A stretch of DNA of 64,000 nt from Chryseobacterium salivictor (GCF_004359195.1 NZ_CP037954.1:2232001-2296000), one strand, 5' to 3'; positions 50,216-59,054 are shown, numbered from the stretch's first letter. Numbers and translations are program-made. The notes: a model not told the origin generated them from the sequence alone.

Positions 50216-50893
50216 CTATTTGTAGTGCTGAAAAATCCCGAAATCTGTCGGTGTCCAAAGTGCCGCTTTTTGTCCGGCTGCTTTTAAAGCGTCATTCGTC
50301 CAGGTATTACAGGTGTAGAGGAAACTGTAGCTTCCTTTGGCTTCATAAAATGAATCATTATTTCCATAAACTGCTTTTGTCGGAATTAAAATATTCTGTC
50401 CCGCCGCATTTTTATCAAATTTAGAATCTACAAAATGAATTAAATCTGCATATTCAGATTCAGTAAGCATTATTTTTTTACAGTCATTACCTTCTTTCAT
50501 CGTTTTATAAAAGGTGCAGTGCATCGCCGAATCGCCCAACCAAAAAGCCGCATGAAAGGCCGTAGAAACTTTCAGTTCTGCCCAGGTTGGCGTGTCCAGA
50601 TAGAAGCCCTTATCGCCCCAGCCAATTCCCACATAATTAAAATCGGTGATTTTAGAAGCCGTATTTTCAAATAATATTTTTTTGCTCCAGTCAATCTGCT
50701 CGTTTTTAATGGGAAGCACGATGTCAGTATGAACGCCGTTGGTGTAAAGATAAACAGGGATTTCTGCCTTTCCGGCCGTCGCTTTTTTCTGAACCGGAAT
50801 CAGAGGAATTGTTAAGGCAAGAATAACGTAGATGAGGACTAAACCAACAATTCCGGCTAAACATTTGAGGATAATTTGGAGCGTTTTTTTCAA
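50216..50893 (-). CDS. TIGR02117 / DUF2459 family protein
   Basis: A 225-residue protein with one N-terminal transmembrane helix (LAGIVGLVLIYVILALTIPLI) and a periplasmic domain: VYLYTNGVHTDIVLP, YVGIGWGDKGFYLDTPTWAELK, YSFLYTCNTWTNDALKAAGQ, WTPTDFGIFQHY. The Asn-Gly-x-His-Thr and Cys-Asn-Thr-Trp motifs mark the TIGR02117 family, whose function is unknown; a Cys-His pair suggests a papain-like hydrolase (inference). It lies 29 bp after queG (same strand). Confidence 0.82.
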   Translation of the reverse strand: MKKTLQIILKCLAGIVGLVLIYVILALTIPLIPVQKKATAGKAEIPVYLYTNGVHTDIVLPIKNEQIDWSKKILFENTASKITDFNYVGIGWGDKGFYLDTPTWAELKVSTAFHAAFWLGDSAMHCTFYKTMKEGNDCKKIMLTESEYADLIHFVDSKFDKNAAGQNILIPTKAVYGNNDSFYEAKGSYSFLYTCNTWTNDALKAAGQKAALWTPTDFGIFQHYK

Positions 50894-50922
50894 TGTAGAT
50901 TTTATTTATATAAAAGTGAATA

Positions 50923-51879
50923 TTATTTTTTTTGAAAATCAGGAATCTCAGAAGCAGTCAGAAATTCTATATTTCTTTTTAGCCCAGCAAATTTCGTTCT
51001 TTTTACGGGTGATTTTCGAAATAGTTCTGAAAATAATTCTTGAGAGAGTTCCTGCCATTCCGTTTTCTCTAAAGTGGCAAGCAAAGGACTAGGCTTAAAT
51101 TTTTCCTGGTGATGAGGTTTTGAAAATCGGTTCCATGGGCAAACGTCCTGGCAGATGTCGCAACCAAACATCCAGTCTTCCATTTTATTTTTAAAACTTT
51201 CGGGGATTTCGTTTTTCAATTCGATGGTCGCATAAGAAATGCATTTGCTTCCATCGATCACTTTATCAGAAACGATCGCATCTGTTGGGCAGGCATCGAT
51301 GCATTTTCTACAGGAACCGCAGTGATCTTTCGTCGCAAAATCTTCCTGAAGTTCCAGATCGCAAATGATTTCCGCTAAAAAATAAAAAGAACCCGTCTGT
51401 TTGGTGATGAGGTTGGCATTTTTTCCCACCCAGCCAATTCCGGATTTTCTCGCCCAGCTTCTTTCTAAAATAGGCGCAGAATCTGTGAAAATCCGGCATT
51501 GGAAATCACCGATTTCATCTTGAAGTTCAGCAACCATTTCGCGTAGAATTTCTTTGATAATCTCATGATAATCCTCACCATAAGCATACTTAGAAATCTT
51601 CAACTGATCAATTCCAAACAGATCTTCTTCCGGGAAATAGTTGTATGAAAGAGAAATTACCGATTTTGAACCCTCAACCAGCAACCGCGGATCCAGTCGT
51701 TTGTCGAAATAGTTTTCCATGTAAGCCATTTGCCCGTGGTAATTTTTGTTCAGCCAACTTTCAAATGGTTTAGCATCTTCTTCTAAAAAATCAGCCCGTG
51801 AAATCCCACAATTTTGAAAACCAAACTTTTTTGCTTTGGCTTTGATAAGATTCGAATAATTTTCTGGACTTTGTAACAT
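50923..51879 (-). CDS. queG: Epoxyqueuosine reductase
   Basis: A 318-residue iron-sulfur, cobalamin-dependent enzyme for the last step of queuosine synthesis in tRNA. ARKSGIGWVGKN and GSFYFLAEI are in the cobalamin domain. The two [4Fe-4S] clusters use CGSCRKCIDACPTDAI and the set FGCDICQDVCPWN. Slightly shorter than E. coli QueG, without the HEAT-repeat extension. No other que genes are present. Start: the ATG at 51879. Confidence 0.93.
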   Translation of the reverse strand: MLQSPENYSNLIKAKAKKFGFQNCGISRADFLEEDAKPFESWLNKNYHGQMAYMENYFDKRLDPRLLVEGSKSVISLSYNYFPEEDLFGIDQLKISKYAYGEDYHEIIKEILREMVAELQDEIGDFQCRIFTDSAPILERSWARKSGIGWVGKNANLITKQTGSFYFLAEIICDLELQEDFATKDHCGSCRKCIDACPTDAIVSDKVIDGSKCISYATIELKNEIPESFKNKMEDWMFGCDICQDVCPWNRFSKPHHQEKFKPSPLLATLEKTEWQELSQELFSELFRKSPVKRTKFAGLKRNIEFLTASEIPDFQKK

Positions 51880-51887
51880 AGATTTCC

Positions 51888-51917
51888 TTGCAAAACTAAC
51901 AATATTTTATAAATTTG
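51888..51917 (+). promoter_or_regulatory. Promoter of the rhodanese gene
   Basis: TTG at 51888-51890, exactly 19 nt, TAAATTTG at 51910-51917; ATG follows 36 nt later. A full match to the Bacteroidota consensus. Confidence 0.75.
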
Positions 51918-51952
51918 TGTCTTAAATCTTTACAACCAGTAAAAAACAAAAT

Positions 51953-52240
51953 ATGTCAATAGAAGAAATTTTAAAAGCAGGAAATTACCATTTAATAGAT
52001 GTCCGGGAACCAATGGAACTTGAAATGGATGGCGAGATAGAGTCTGCCCTGAATATTCCTTTGGGAGAAATCCAGGATCGGAAAGATCAAGTAGAACAGC
52101 TAAACGGTCCGAAAATATTTTTCTGCAGAAGCGGAAACAGAAGCGGCAAAGCCATGGAGTTTTTTAAATCTCAGAATGTAACGGAGGTTTACAATGGCGG
52201 AGGTTACGCTGATATGCAGCAGGCTTTAGAAAATCTGTAA
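51953..52240 (+). CDS. Rhodanese-like sulfurtransferase, single domain
   Basis: A 95-residue rhodanese domain: LIDVREPMELEMDGEIESALNIPLGEI and the active-site loop FFCRSGNRSGKA with Cys58. Length fits small GlpE/PspE-like enzymes that pass sulfane sulfur. No signal peptide, hence cytoplasmic. It has a clean promoter and terminator, so it forms a single-gene unit. The sulfur acceptor is unknown. Confidence 0.91.
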   Translation: MSIEEILKAGNYHLIDVREPMELEMDGEIESALNIPLGEIQDRKDQVEQLNGPKIFFCRSGNRSGKAMEFFKSQNVTEVYNGGGYADMQQALENL

Positions 52241-52263
52241 AAAATAATTGCTTTATAAAAGAG

Positions 52264-52292
52264 GAGTTGATGGTGAATCAGCTCTTTTTTTT
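52264..52292 (+). terminator. Terminator of the rhodanese gene
   Basis: GAGTTGAT pairs with ATCAGCTC (one wobble) around a 5-nt loop, then eight T residues. Confidence 0.85.
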
Positions 52293-52434
52293 GTGCCATT
52301 TTGTAATGTGCCACTTAAAATACAAATAGTCGTTAATAAATCTAAATGGCTGTTTGAATTTAAAACAAAATTATGGTGTTGATAGTCAGTTGGCTGGCAT
52401 TTTTGGATTTCAATTTTAACACAATATTATCAAT

Positions 52435-52464
52435 TTTGGCATGATTTTGACAAGTCTATCTTTG
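52435..52464 (+). promoter_or_regulatory. Promoter of the beta-barrel gene
   Basis: TTTG at 52435-52438, 18 nt, TATCTTTG at 52457-52464, and ATG 22 nt later at 52486. Clear consensus match. Confidence 0.75.
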
Positions 52465-52485
52465 TAGAATTTAAAATTTAAAATT

Positions 52486-53064
52486 ATGAAATCAATGAAG
52501 AAATCAATCTTTGCATTAGGATTAATGACAGCGGGATTAATGAGTGCACAAAGTGCTGATATGACAAACATGCTGAAAGTAGGGATCAACGGTGGTATAG
52601 CTGTTCCTGCAGAAAATGCTGGCGGAACTGTAGGTGTAGATGTTTCTTACCAGAATCTGATAACTCCTGGCTTCGGTTTAGGTATCGCGACGGGGTACAG
52701 CCACTTCTTTGGTAGAAATAATACCGTAAATGGTGTTGATATTGATAACAATGACTTCGGGGTAATTCCTGTTGCAGCTTTGATCAGATTCTATCCAAAA
52801 CAAATGGGTTTCTATCTTGGAACTGATCTTGGTTACGGCTTCATCGTTGGTGATGACAAAGTTGCTTCTAATGTAGGATCGCCCGATCGACCAGATGGTG
52901 GCTTCTACATCAAACCAGAAATCGGTTACCATAATCAGGACTGGAACTTCTCTCTTCAGTATCAAAAAACATTTACCGGAAGTAAAGGAGAAATCGGAGA
53001 TCAGAAATACAACGCTGGTGCAATCGGTGTAGGAGTGGGTTATAACATCCCGTTGGGTAAATAA
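52486..53064 (+). CDS. Small outer-membrane beta-barrel protein
   Basis: A 192-residue exported barrel: signal peptide MKSMKKSIFALGLMTAGLMSAQ (an ATG at 52495 is an alternative), then repeated amphipathic strands (LKVGINGGIAVPAENAGGTVGVDVSYQNL, GFGLGIATGYSHFFG, MGFYLGTDLGYGFIVGD, FYIKPEIGYHNQDWNFSLQYQKTF) ending in GVGVGYNIPLG. Resembles porin-family proteins of the OmpW/opacity class. Function unknown. It has its own promoter and terminator. Confidence 0.82.
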   Translation: MKSMKKSIFALGLMTAGLMSAQSADMTNMLKVGINGGIAVPAENAGGTVGVDVSYQNLITPGFGLGIATGYSHFFGRNNTVNGVDIDNNDFGVIPVAALIRFYPKQMGFYLGTDLGYGFIVGDDKVASNVGSPDRPDGGFYIKPEIGYHNQDWNFSLQYQKTFTGSKGEIGDQKYNAGAIGVGVGYNIPLGK

Positions 53065-53083
53065 TCACCGTATAAATTTTTAG

Positions 53084-53113
53084 ACCTTCTTTGGCAACAA
53101 AGGAGGTTTTTTT
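53084..53113 (+). terminator. Terminator of the beta-barrel gene
   Basis: ACCTTCTTTG pairs with CAAAGGAGGT (one T-G wobble) around GCAA, then a long T-run. Confidence 0.85.
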
Positions 53114-53144
53114 ATTTTTTAAGTGCTGTTTTAAAAACAATTAT

Positions 53145-53152
53145 TATCTTTG
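53145..53152 (+). promoter_or_regulatory. -7 box of glk
   Basis: TATCTTTG, 17 nt before the ATG at 53170; the -33 element is weak. Confidence 0.45.
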
Positions 53153-53169
53153 GTTAATAACATTATAAC

Positions 53170-54222
53170 ATGGAAACTAAAAATAAATTCAATCTTTTTT
53201 TACCCGGAATTTCTTCAGAAACGAACGATAATATCTCTTTGATCGCAGTTGATCTCAGAGATCAAAAAACGGTTATCGGCCTTTATGCCACTGAAAACAG
53301 ACGCATATTTCTGAAAATGGAAAAATCGTATTCTACAAAAGAATTCAGTTCTTTTTCTGAAATGGTGATGGGATTTATCAATGAAAATTCTTTGGAAAAT
53401 ATTGCAAAAATTGCAGTTGCAGTACCCGGTCCGGTCATTGGCGGTAAAAGCCAGCCGCAAAGGTTACCCTGGAAATTAGATGCCGCCGAAATTAAAAAAA
53501 ACACAGCCATCAGTGAAGTTTATTTGATCAATGATTTAGAAGCCTCCGCTTACGGGTTAGAACATGTAGCAGAAGAGGATTTCGTTAAAATCCATGATAC
53601 GGCAAATTTTACGCCGGGCAATGCGGTGCTGTTGGCGCCCGGTGATGGTTTAGGTGAGGCAGCTCTGTTTTGGGACGGCCAATTTCTAAGGCCATTTGCG
53701 ACCGAAGGCGGCCACTGCGAATTCTCACCCAGAACGAATGACGAAGTAGAGTTTTACTCTTTTTTACAAAAAATATACGGTATCGTAAGTTGGGAATCTG
53801 TGCTTTCCACAGGAGGTTTATTTAATGTTTATCGTTTCCTGAGAGACGTTAAGCGGCAGGTGCAGCCCGACTGGCTGAGCAAGGAAATCGAGGCCGGTAA
53901 TTTCACTCAAGCCATTATTCATGGAGCGATTGAGAAAAAAGACCGGATCTGTACCATGACGATAGAAACATTTTTGGTGTTTCTCGCCCGTGAAGCCAAC
54001 AGTTTGGTTCTCAAAATGAAAGCAACCGGTGGATTATTCCTGAGTGGAGAGATTCCCGTAATGCTGGAACAATTCCTTAATAATAAAAAGTTTTATAAAA
54101 ATTTCATCATCAGTGATAAAATGGAAAATATCCTAAAAGATATTCCGATTTATTTAGTAAAAGATGAAAAAACAATTATCAACGGAGCAGCATTATACGC
54201 CGCTTTCTCTGAAAAATCTTAA
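53170..54222 (+). CDS. glk: Glucokinase
   Basis: A 350-residue glucokinase (proteobacterial Glk type, ASKHA fold) phosphorylating glucose with ATP. IAVDLRDQKTVIGLY is the first phosphate motif, IAVAVPGPVIGG and LINDLEASAYGLEHV hold the catalytic Asp, LLAPGDGLGEAALFWDG and ATEGGHCEFSPR the sugar-binding Glu/His, and GGLFLSGEI the adenosine motif. No ROK Cys-rich motif is present. It is a single-gene unit with its own terminator. Confidence 0.92.
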   Translation: METKNKFNLFLPGISSETNDNISLIAVDLRDQKTVIGLYATENRRIFLKMEKSYSTKEFSSFSEMVMGFINENSLENIAKIAVAVPGPVIGGKSQPQRLPWKLDAAEIKKNTAISEVYLINDLEASAYGLEHVAEEDFVKIHDTANFTPGNAVLLAPGDGLGEAALFWDGQFLRPFATEGGHCEFSPRTNDEVEFYSFLQKIYGIVSWESVLSTGGLFNVYRFLRDVKRQVQPDWLSKEIEAGNFTQAIIHGAIEKKDRICTMTIETFLVFLAREANSLVLKMKATGGLFLSGEIPVMLEQFLNNKKFYKNFIISDKMENILKDIPIYLVKDEKTIINGAALYAAFSEKS

Positions 54223-54238
54223 TTCTTATAGCATCCTT

Positions 54239-54266
54239 AAAACTTCGCCGAAAAGCGAAGTTTTTT
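54239..54266 (+). terminator. Terminator of glk
   Basis: AAACTTCGC pairs with GCGAAGTTT around a 6-nt loop, followed by TTT. Confidence 0.88.
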
Positions 54267-54291
54267 AATTTTTAAAATAATTTTGATTAAG

Positions 54292-54879
54292 ATGAATACT
54301 ATGTTAATGAAGAAGTTAGCACCTTTCATATTCGGTTTGTTTTCACTGATGGTATTTTCTCAATCCAAAACAATTCTATCATCTGAGATTCGCTGGAAAG
54401 CGTACAAAACCTTAAAAACAGAATCGCTTTCTCATTTTGGAACAGTCAACTTAAAAGAGGGAAATCTGATTTTTAAAGGGAATGATTTGGCGGGAGGCAG
54501 TTTTGTGATGGATATGAAAACCATCGATGCCGCAGATATGAATGAAGATCCCAAAATGAAAAAAATGCTGGAGAATCATTTGAAAAGCGATGATTTTTTC
54601 GACACGAATAAATTTCCAACAGCGTCCTTTCAGATCAAATCTGTAAAGAAAATTAACAGCAATGGATACAATTATCAGGTGGCGGGACCATTGACAGTCA
54701 AAGGAATTTCTAAAAATATTTCTTTTCCGGTAAAGGTTTTTCAAAGCAATGCTGTTTATACTTTGACTTCTGCTCAATTTACCTTTAACAGAAAAAATTA
54801 CGGATTAAAATACAATATTTTCGAGGACATGCTGATCAGCAATGAGGTCGAGATAAATGTTACTGTTAAGGCTCAATAA
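54292..54879 (+). CDS. YceI-family protein (3 of 4)
   Basis: A 195-residue exported YceI protein: signal peptide ending PFIFGLFSLMVFSQ, then SEIRWKAYKTLKTESLSHFGTVNLKEG, MDMKTIDAADMNEDPKMKKMLENHLKSDDFFDTNKFPTASFQI and GPLTVKGISKNISFPV. The SxSxHxGxxxxxxG and FxxxxFPxxxF motifs are canonical. Starts at ATG 54292 (others at 54301 and 54307). It forms a tandem pair with the next YceI gene, 75 bp away. Confidence 0.9.
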   Translation: MNTMLMKKLAPFIFGLFSLMVFSQSKTILSSEIRWKAYKTLKTESLSHFGTVNLKEGNLIFKGNDLAGGSFVMDMKTIDAADMNEDPKMKKMLENHLKSDDFFDTNKFPTASFQIKSVKKINSNGYNYQVAGPLTVKGISKNISFPVKVFQSNAVYTLTSAQFTFNRKNYGLKYNIFEDMLISNEVEINVTVKAQ

Positions 54880-54903
54880 AGTTTTCTTATCCTACATCAA
54901 TAC

Positions 54904-54931
54904 TTTGTTACTGAAATTTTAGATACTTTTG
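54904..54931 (+). promoter_or_regulatory. Promoter of the fourth YceI gene
   Basis: TTTG at 54904-54907, 16 nt, TACTTTTG at 54924-54931. The spacer is about 3 nt shorter than the consensus. Confidence 0.45.
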
Positions 54932-54954
54932 CAGTTCAAATTTAAATAATAAGA

Positions 54955-55521
54955 ATGAAAAATTTAGTATTAGCAGCACTATTAGCTGGAGGAATGATGT
55001 TTGGGCAAACCAAAAAAGTAACTGATTCAAATATTGAATGGTGGGGGTATAAATTAGCGAAAACAGAAGCTTCATCGCACAACGGAGTCGTTAATTTGAA
55101 ATCAGGAGATGTCGTGATGAAAGGAAACAATATCGTTGGAGGTACTTTCTCTTTGGATATGAACAGCATTAATGCAACCGATTTATCCGGCGAATACCAA
55201 ACCAAATTAAACAACCATTTAAAAACCGGAGACTTTTTCGAAACCGACAAGTTCCCGGTGGCGACTTACAAAATTACGTCCGTAAAAAAGAACAGTAACA
55301 AAGCATTTCCTTATATGATTTACGGTAATCTTACCGCAAAAAATAAGACAAATCCTGTGGCTTTCCCAGCGAAAATTTCTTTGAAAAACGGAGTGTTGAA
55401 TATCGTTTCAGATAAATTCAGTTTTGACCGTCAGAAATTTGATATCGCTTATGCTTCAGCGGCAAAAGATGTAATTGTGAAAGATGAAATCGATATGATC
55501 ATCAATGTTACTGCGAAATAA
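54955..55521 (+). CDS. YceI-family protein (4 of 4)
   Basis: A 188-residue exported protein: signal peptide MKNLVLAALLAGGMMFGQ, then SNIEWWGYKLAKTEASSHNGVVNLKSGDVVMKG, LDMNSINATDLSGEYQTKLNNHLKTGDFFETDKFPVATYKI and KNKTNPVAFPAKISL. It shares the layout of the gene just upstream, suggesting a tandem duplicate that has diverged. Probably binds polyprenyl or other lipids in the periplasm. Confidence 0.9.
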   Translation: MKNLVLAALLAGGMMFGQTKKVTDSNIEWWGYKLAKTEASSHNGVVNLKSGDVVMKGNNIVGGTFSLDMNSINATDLSGEYQTKLNNHLKTGDFFETDKFPVATYKITSVKKNSNKAFPYMIYGNLTAKNKTNPVAFPAKISLKNGVLNIVSDKFSFDRQKFDIAYASAAKDVIVKDEIDMIINVTAK

Positions 55522-55543
55522 CTTTAACAAAATATTAGTATAG

Positions 55544-55571
55544 AAAGAGCAGCATTGTCTGCTCTTTTTTC
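55544..55571 (+). terminator. Terminator of the fourth YceI gene
   Basis: AAAGAGCAG pairs with CTGCTCTTT around a 6-nt loop, then TTTTC. It runs directly into the -7 box of the next gene. Confidence 0.85.
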
Positions 55572-55579
55572 TATTTTTG
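55572..55579 (+). promoter_or_regulatory. -7 box merged with the terminator T-run
   Basis: TATTTTTG, 4 nt before the ATG at 55584, would give a leaderless or nearly leaderless transcript. Confidence 0.35.
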
Positions 55580-55583
55580 AGGG

Positions 55584-56225
55584 ATGAAATTATACGTGGT
55601 CAGCGGACTTGGAGCCGATTTTAAAGTACTGGAAAAAATAACTTTTCCACAAAATTTAGAAGTCGTCTTTCTGGACTGGCTCATTCCGTCAAACCATGAA
55701 GATTTTCAACATTATGTAAAAAGAATGGCGGACAGAGTTGACGCGTCCGAACCTTTTGCCCTGCTTGGCTATTCCTTCGGTGGGATTCTCGTACAGGAAA
55801 TCGATAAAATTAAACCCGCTGAAAAAATCGTTATTCTGGGGAGCATCAAATCGGATAAAGAAAAATCGAGGTTCATTAAATTCGGAGAAATTACCAGGAT
55901 TGCTAAAATTTTACCCGAAAAAATGTTCAATGTAAAATCTGCTGCCATTTATTCCTTTATGAGAAAAATAGTCGATCCGAAAAATCCTAAAATGTTACAG
56001 TATCTGAAAGTCACCGATCCTTATTATTTAAAATGGGGAGTCGAGCAGGTGTCCAATTGGAAATTTGATGAAAATCCAAAAGTCATCCAGATTCTGGGGA
56101 GCAAAGACATTGTATTTCCAGTGAAATATTCTAAGCCGGATCATATCGTGCAAAACGGAACGCATCTTTTTCCGGTAACCCAGCCAAAGCAGGTTTCTAA
56201 GATCTTAGCAGAAATTTTCAAATAA
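55584..56225 (+). CDS. Alpha/beta hydrolase
   Basis: A 213-residue alpha/beta-hydrolase. The nucleophile elbow is LLGYSFGGILVQE (Ser in GYSFGG), the acid is in ILGSKDIVFP and the catalytic His in QNGTHLFPV. VVSGLGADFKVLEKI at the N-terminus forms the oxyanion region. No signal peptide, so cytoplasmic; substrate unknown. It starts 12 bp after a terminator hairpin. Confidence 0.86.
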   Translation: MKLYVVSGLGADFKVLEKITFPQNLEVVFLDWLIPSNHEDFQHYVKRMADRVDASEPFALLGYSFGGILVQEIDKIKPAEKIVILGSIKSDKEKSRFIKFGEITRIAKILPEKMFNVKSAAIYSFMRKIVDPKNPKMLQYLKVTDPYYLKWGVEQVSNWKFDENPKVIQILGSKDIVFPVKYSKPDHIVQNGTHLFPVTQPKQVSKILAEIFK

Positions 56226-56587
56226 TCAATAAATTTTCATCTAGAAAAAACTTTCAAATCTGCGGGAATTTACATCCTGTTTCTACTGGCTTTTCAAGCA
56301 TAAATTATACTGATTTTCACTGATTCTTTTAGAGATCTAAAGATTGTTTTATGTGTAAAATTACTTTTTAATTAAAATAAATGAGCGTATTTATCTGTAG
56401 AAATCTGTGATATGTATGCGAAGAAAATCCGCTAAATATACCGGAGTTTTCCATCTAATTTCCAATTAATATTTACCGAAATTTAAAAAGTATTTTCATC
56501 TAAAATTTGCTTCAAAAAATATCAAAAATAGAATTATCTTTGTCATCCACTCAATTTTAGTTTAATGCTCATCGCATATTATATATA
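56226..56587. other. 362-bp gap, probably the sdaA control region
   Basis: AT-rich, no credible ORF. TATCTTTG at 56535-56542 fits TAnnTTTG and lies 46 nt before the serine dehydratase ATG; no TTG at the right spacing. Nothing else recognisable. Confidence 0.4.
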
Positions 56588-58006
56588 ATGGAATCAATCA
56601 GTGTTTTTGAAATTATAAAAGTAGGAATCGGACCCTCGAGTTCGCATACCATGGGACCGTGGAACGCGGCGGAAAGTTTTATTAGAAAAATAAAAACCGA
56701 TCATCAGGTTCAGGAAGTAAAAGAAGTTTTTGTGGAATTTTTCGGCTCACTCGCTAAAACCGGAATCGGCCACGGGACCGATATCGCCGGAATGCTCGGC
56801 CTTTCTGGTGAAAATTTCAAAGAGATCGATACTTCGAAAATTGATGAGAAAGTAGCAGCTATCAAATCTTCAGATACTTTAAATCTGAATGGTGAAAAAG
56901 TAATTCCATTTATTTATGGACATCATTTGATTTTAAACAAACAGAAATCACTCGATTTTCATCCAAACGGAATGATTTTCAAAGCCATATTTGAAAATGG
57001 CGAAGAATTAATTCAGGATTACTATTCTATCGGAGGCGGATTTATCGCGACCCAGGAAGCCAATTCTTACGAAAACCATTGTACCAGGACCCTTTATCCT
57101 TGCCATAACGGAAAAGATATTGATAAGAATATGGCAAAACTAGGTTTAGATAAAATTTCAGATCTTATTTTCCTTAACGAAGAATCCTGGCGAAGCAGAG
57201 AGGAAACTGAAAAAGAAGCCCTTTATATCTGGCAACAGATTAAAGAATGTATTTACAAAGGCGTCAACAAAGAAGGGATTCTTCCCGGCGGTTTAAATGT
57301 TACCCGTCGTGCCGCAGGTTTGAACAGAAAATTACTTGGTGACAAAATTTATAAAAATATTCATGATTGGTATCAGTTACTCATCAATGCTGATGTAAGT
57401 TTTACCAATATCAACAAATGGGTTTCCTGTTTTGCCTTGGCCGTGAACGAAGAAAATGCAAGTTTCGGCCGGATTATTACCGCACCAACCAATGGCGCGA
57501 GTGGCGTAATTCCTGCTGTACTGATGTATTCCCAGGTTTTTACCGATTTCAAAAGTGACGATAATATCATCAGGTTTCTTTTGGTAGCCGGCGAGATCGG
57601 AACGCTTTTTAAAAAGAACGCCACCATTTCTGCCGCGATGGGAGGTTGCCAAGCGGAAATCGGAGTTTCGTCCGCTATGGCCGCTGCCGGTCTTACCGAA
57701 ATTATGGGTGGCACGCCCGGTCAGGTTCAAATGGCTGCTGAAATTGCGATGGAACATCACCTCGGCATGACTTGTGATCCGATTGGCGGACTGGTGCAGA
57801 TTCCGTGTATCGAGCGCAATTCTATGGGTGCCATCAAAGCGATTACTGCGGCGAATATCGCCTTAGAATCTGATCCTACCAAAGCGCGCGTCACTTTAGA
57901 CGAAGTCATTCAATCCATGTGGGAAACCGCTCAGAGCATGAATGACCGCTTCAAAGAAACCTCAGAAGGTGGCCTCGCCATCGCCGTGAACGTCGCTGAA
58001 TGTTAG
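56588..58006 (+). CDS. L-serine ammonia-lyase (single-chain, iron-sulfur)
   Basis: A 472-residue enzyme splitting L-serine into pyruvate and ammonia. The N-terminal beta domain has KVGIGPSSSHTMGPWNAAESF; the alpha domain has SFGRIITAPTNGASGVIPAVL, GGCQAEIGVSSAMAAAGL, EIAMEHHLGMTCDPIGGLVQIPCIERN, which includes the Cys residues for the [4Fe-4S] cluster. Type II (SdaA/SdaB-like) layout. The gene is isolated; an alanine dehydrogenase downstream could act on the same amino-nitrogen flow (inference). Confidence 0.93.
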   Translation: MESISVFEIIKVGIGPSSSHTMGPWNAAESFIRKIKTDHQVQEVKEVFVEFFGSLAKTGIGHGTDIAGMLGLSGENFKEIDTSKIDEKVAAIKSSDTLNLNGEKVIPFIYGHHLILNKQKSLDFHPNGMIFKAIFENGEELIQDYYSIGGGFIATQEANSYENHCTRTLYPCHNGKDIDKNMAKLGLDKISDLIFLNEESWRSREETEKEALYIWQQIKECIYKGVNKEGILPGGLNVTRRAAGLNRKLLGDKIYKNIHDWYQLLINADVSFTNINKWVSCFALAVNEENASFGRIITAPTNGASGVIPAVLMYSQVFTDFKSDDNIIRFLLVAGEIGTLFKKNATISAAMGGCQAEIGVSSAMAAAGLTEIMGGTPGQVQMAAEIAMEHHLGMTCDPIGGLVQIPCIERNSMGAIKAITAANIALESDPTKARVTLDEVIQSMWETAQSMNDRFKETSEGGLAIAVNVAEC

Positions 58007-58195
58007 ATTTTTCTCTTTAATTTTCAGGAGCAAAATGTAAAACCTGAATTACTGCAAAAAGCAAAAGAAATTAGAGAAAGTCAGATGGGAATTGGATGGC
58101 CTTTGAAAGCAATTTTTAGTTTTTCATTTTTAATATTCCCTGATCAATTAATAGTGAGTGTTATACTTGGGATTAGAAATGAAAAAAGAGTATAG
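58007..58195 (+). pseudogene. Headless 3' gene fragment after the serine dehydratase
   Basis: The frame of the serine dehydratase stays open for 62 codons past its stop and reads like protein: QEQNVKPELLQKAKEIRESQ followed by a hydrophobic segment (GWPLKAIFSFSFLIFPDQLI) and a basic end. The only ATG (58085) would leave 36 residues with a single membrane helix. It may be the tail of a lost gene or a small membrane peptide. I do not recognise the family. The rest of the gap, to 58361, shows nothing. Confidence 0.35.
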
Positions 58196-58361
58196 ATAAC
58201 ACATTATTTTAAAAAGCAATTTAAAACTTTCATCGATAATTTTTGCAATCAATGAGATTTCCTGCAGGTATAAAGTAGTCCTGTTTTTACCTAAGATGCA
58301 GAAATATAAACTGTTATGGATTAATGTCAAAAACGAACTGTAAACAGAATAGTCAAAAAAA

Positions 58362-58991
58362 ATGAACATACAGCAAGCCTACAATATTTGGTCTGAACAA
58401 TATGATACCAATGAGAATAAAACCAGAGATCTGGAAGCAGTTTCACTGCGGGAAAATTTAAAGGGACATCATTTTGGTAATTGCCTTGAAATAGGTTGTG
58501 GAACAGGAAAAAATACCGAATGGCTGGCGACTTTTTCAGATTATGTTGTAGCGGTAGACTTTTCAGATGAAATGCTGACAAAGGCGAAACAGAAAATAAA
58601 GGCGGATAATGTGAAATTTATTCAGGCCGACATTAATAAAGAATGGAATTTTACGGAGAATACCAAATATGATTTAGTCACTTTCAGTCTCGTTTTAGAA
58701 CATATCGAAAATCTGGATATCATCTTTCAAAAACTAAGCGAAGTCATCAATTTAAATGGAATGATCTATATTGGTGAACTTCACCCTTTTAAGCAATACA
58801 GCGGTTCAAAAGCAAGGTATGAAACTGCAGACGGACTTCAAGTACTAACCTGTTTTAATCACCATATTTCAGACTTTGTAAGTTCAGCGATTAAACATAA
58901 TTTTCAGTTGGTAGATCTAAAGGAATACTTTGACGGAAGCGACAGAAATACCATTCCAAGAATTTTGACAATGATATTTAAGAAGAAATAA
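58362..58991 (+). CDS. Class I SAM-dependent methyltransferase
   Basis: A 209-residue Rossmann-fold methyltransferase (Methyltransf_11/25 type). Motif I is NCLEIGCGTGKNTEWLA, motif II VVAVDFSDEMLTKAK, then KFIQADINKEWNF, and LVTFSLVLEHIENLDIIFQKLSEVI, with GMIYIGELHPFKQYSGSKARY. The N-terminus IQQAYNIWSEQYDTNENKTRDL resembles quinone or small-molecule methyltransferases. Substrate unknown. No operon partner. Confidence 0.9.
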   Translation: MNIQQAYNIWSEQYDTNENKTRDLEAVSLRENLKGHHFGNCLEIGCGTGKNTEWLATFSDYVVAVDFSDEMLTKAKQKIKADNVKFIQADINKEWNFTENTKYDLVTFSLVLEHIENLDIIFQKLSEVINLNGMIYIGELHPFKQYSGSKARYETADGLQVLTCFNHHISDFVSSAIKHNFQLVDLKEYFDGSDRNTIPRILTMIFKKK

Positions 58992-59054
58992 AGAAGATCA
59001 AACATTTCTAAAATATATGCGATCTCTTATTTAGGAGCTTTTACCTAATAATTA

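Noticed and set aside
52264..53113. Riboswitch-like structures near the rhodanese and barrel genes
   Set aside because: The hairpins are simple intrinsic terminators located after the stop codons.
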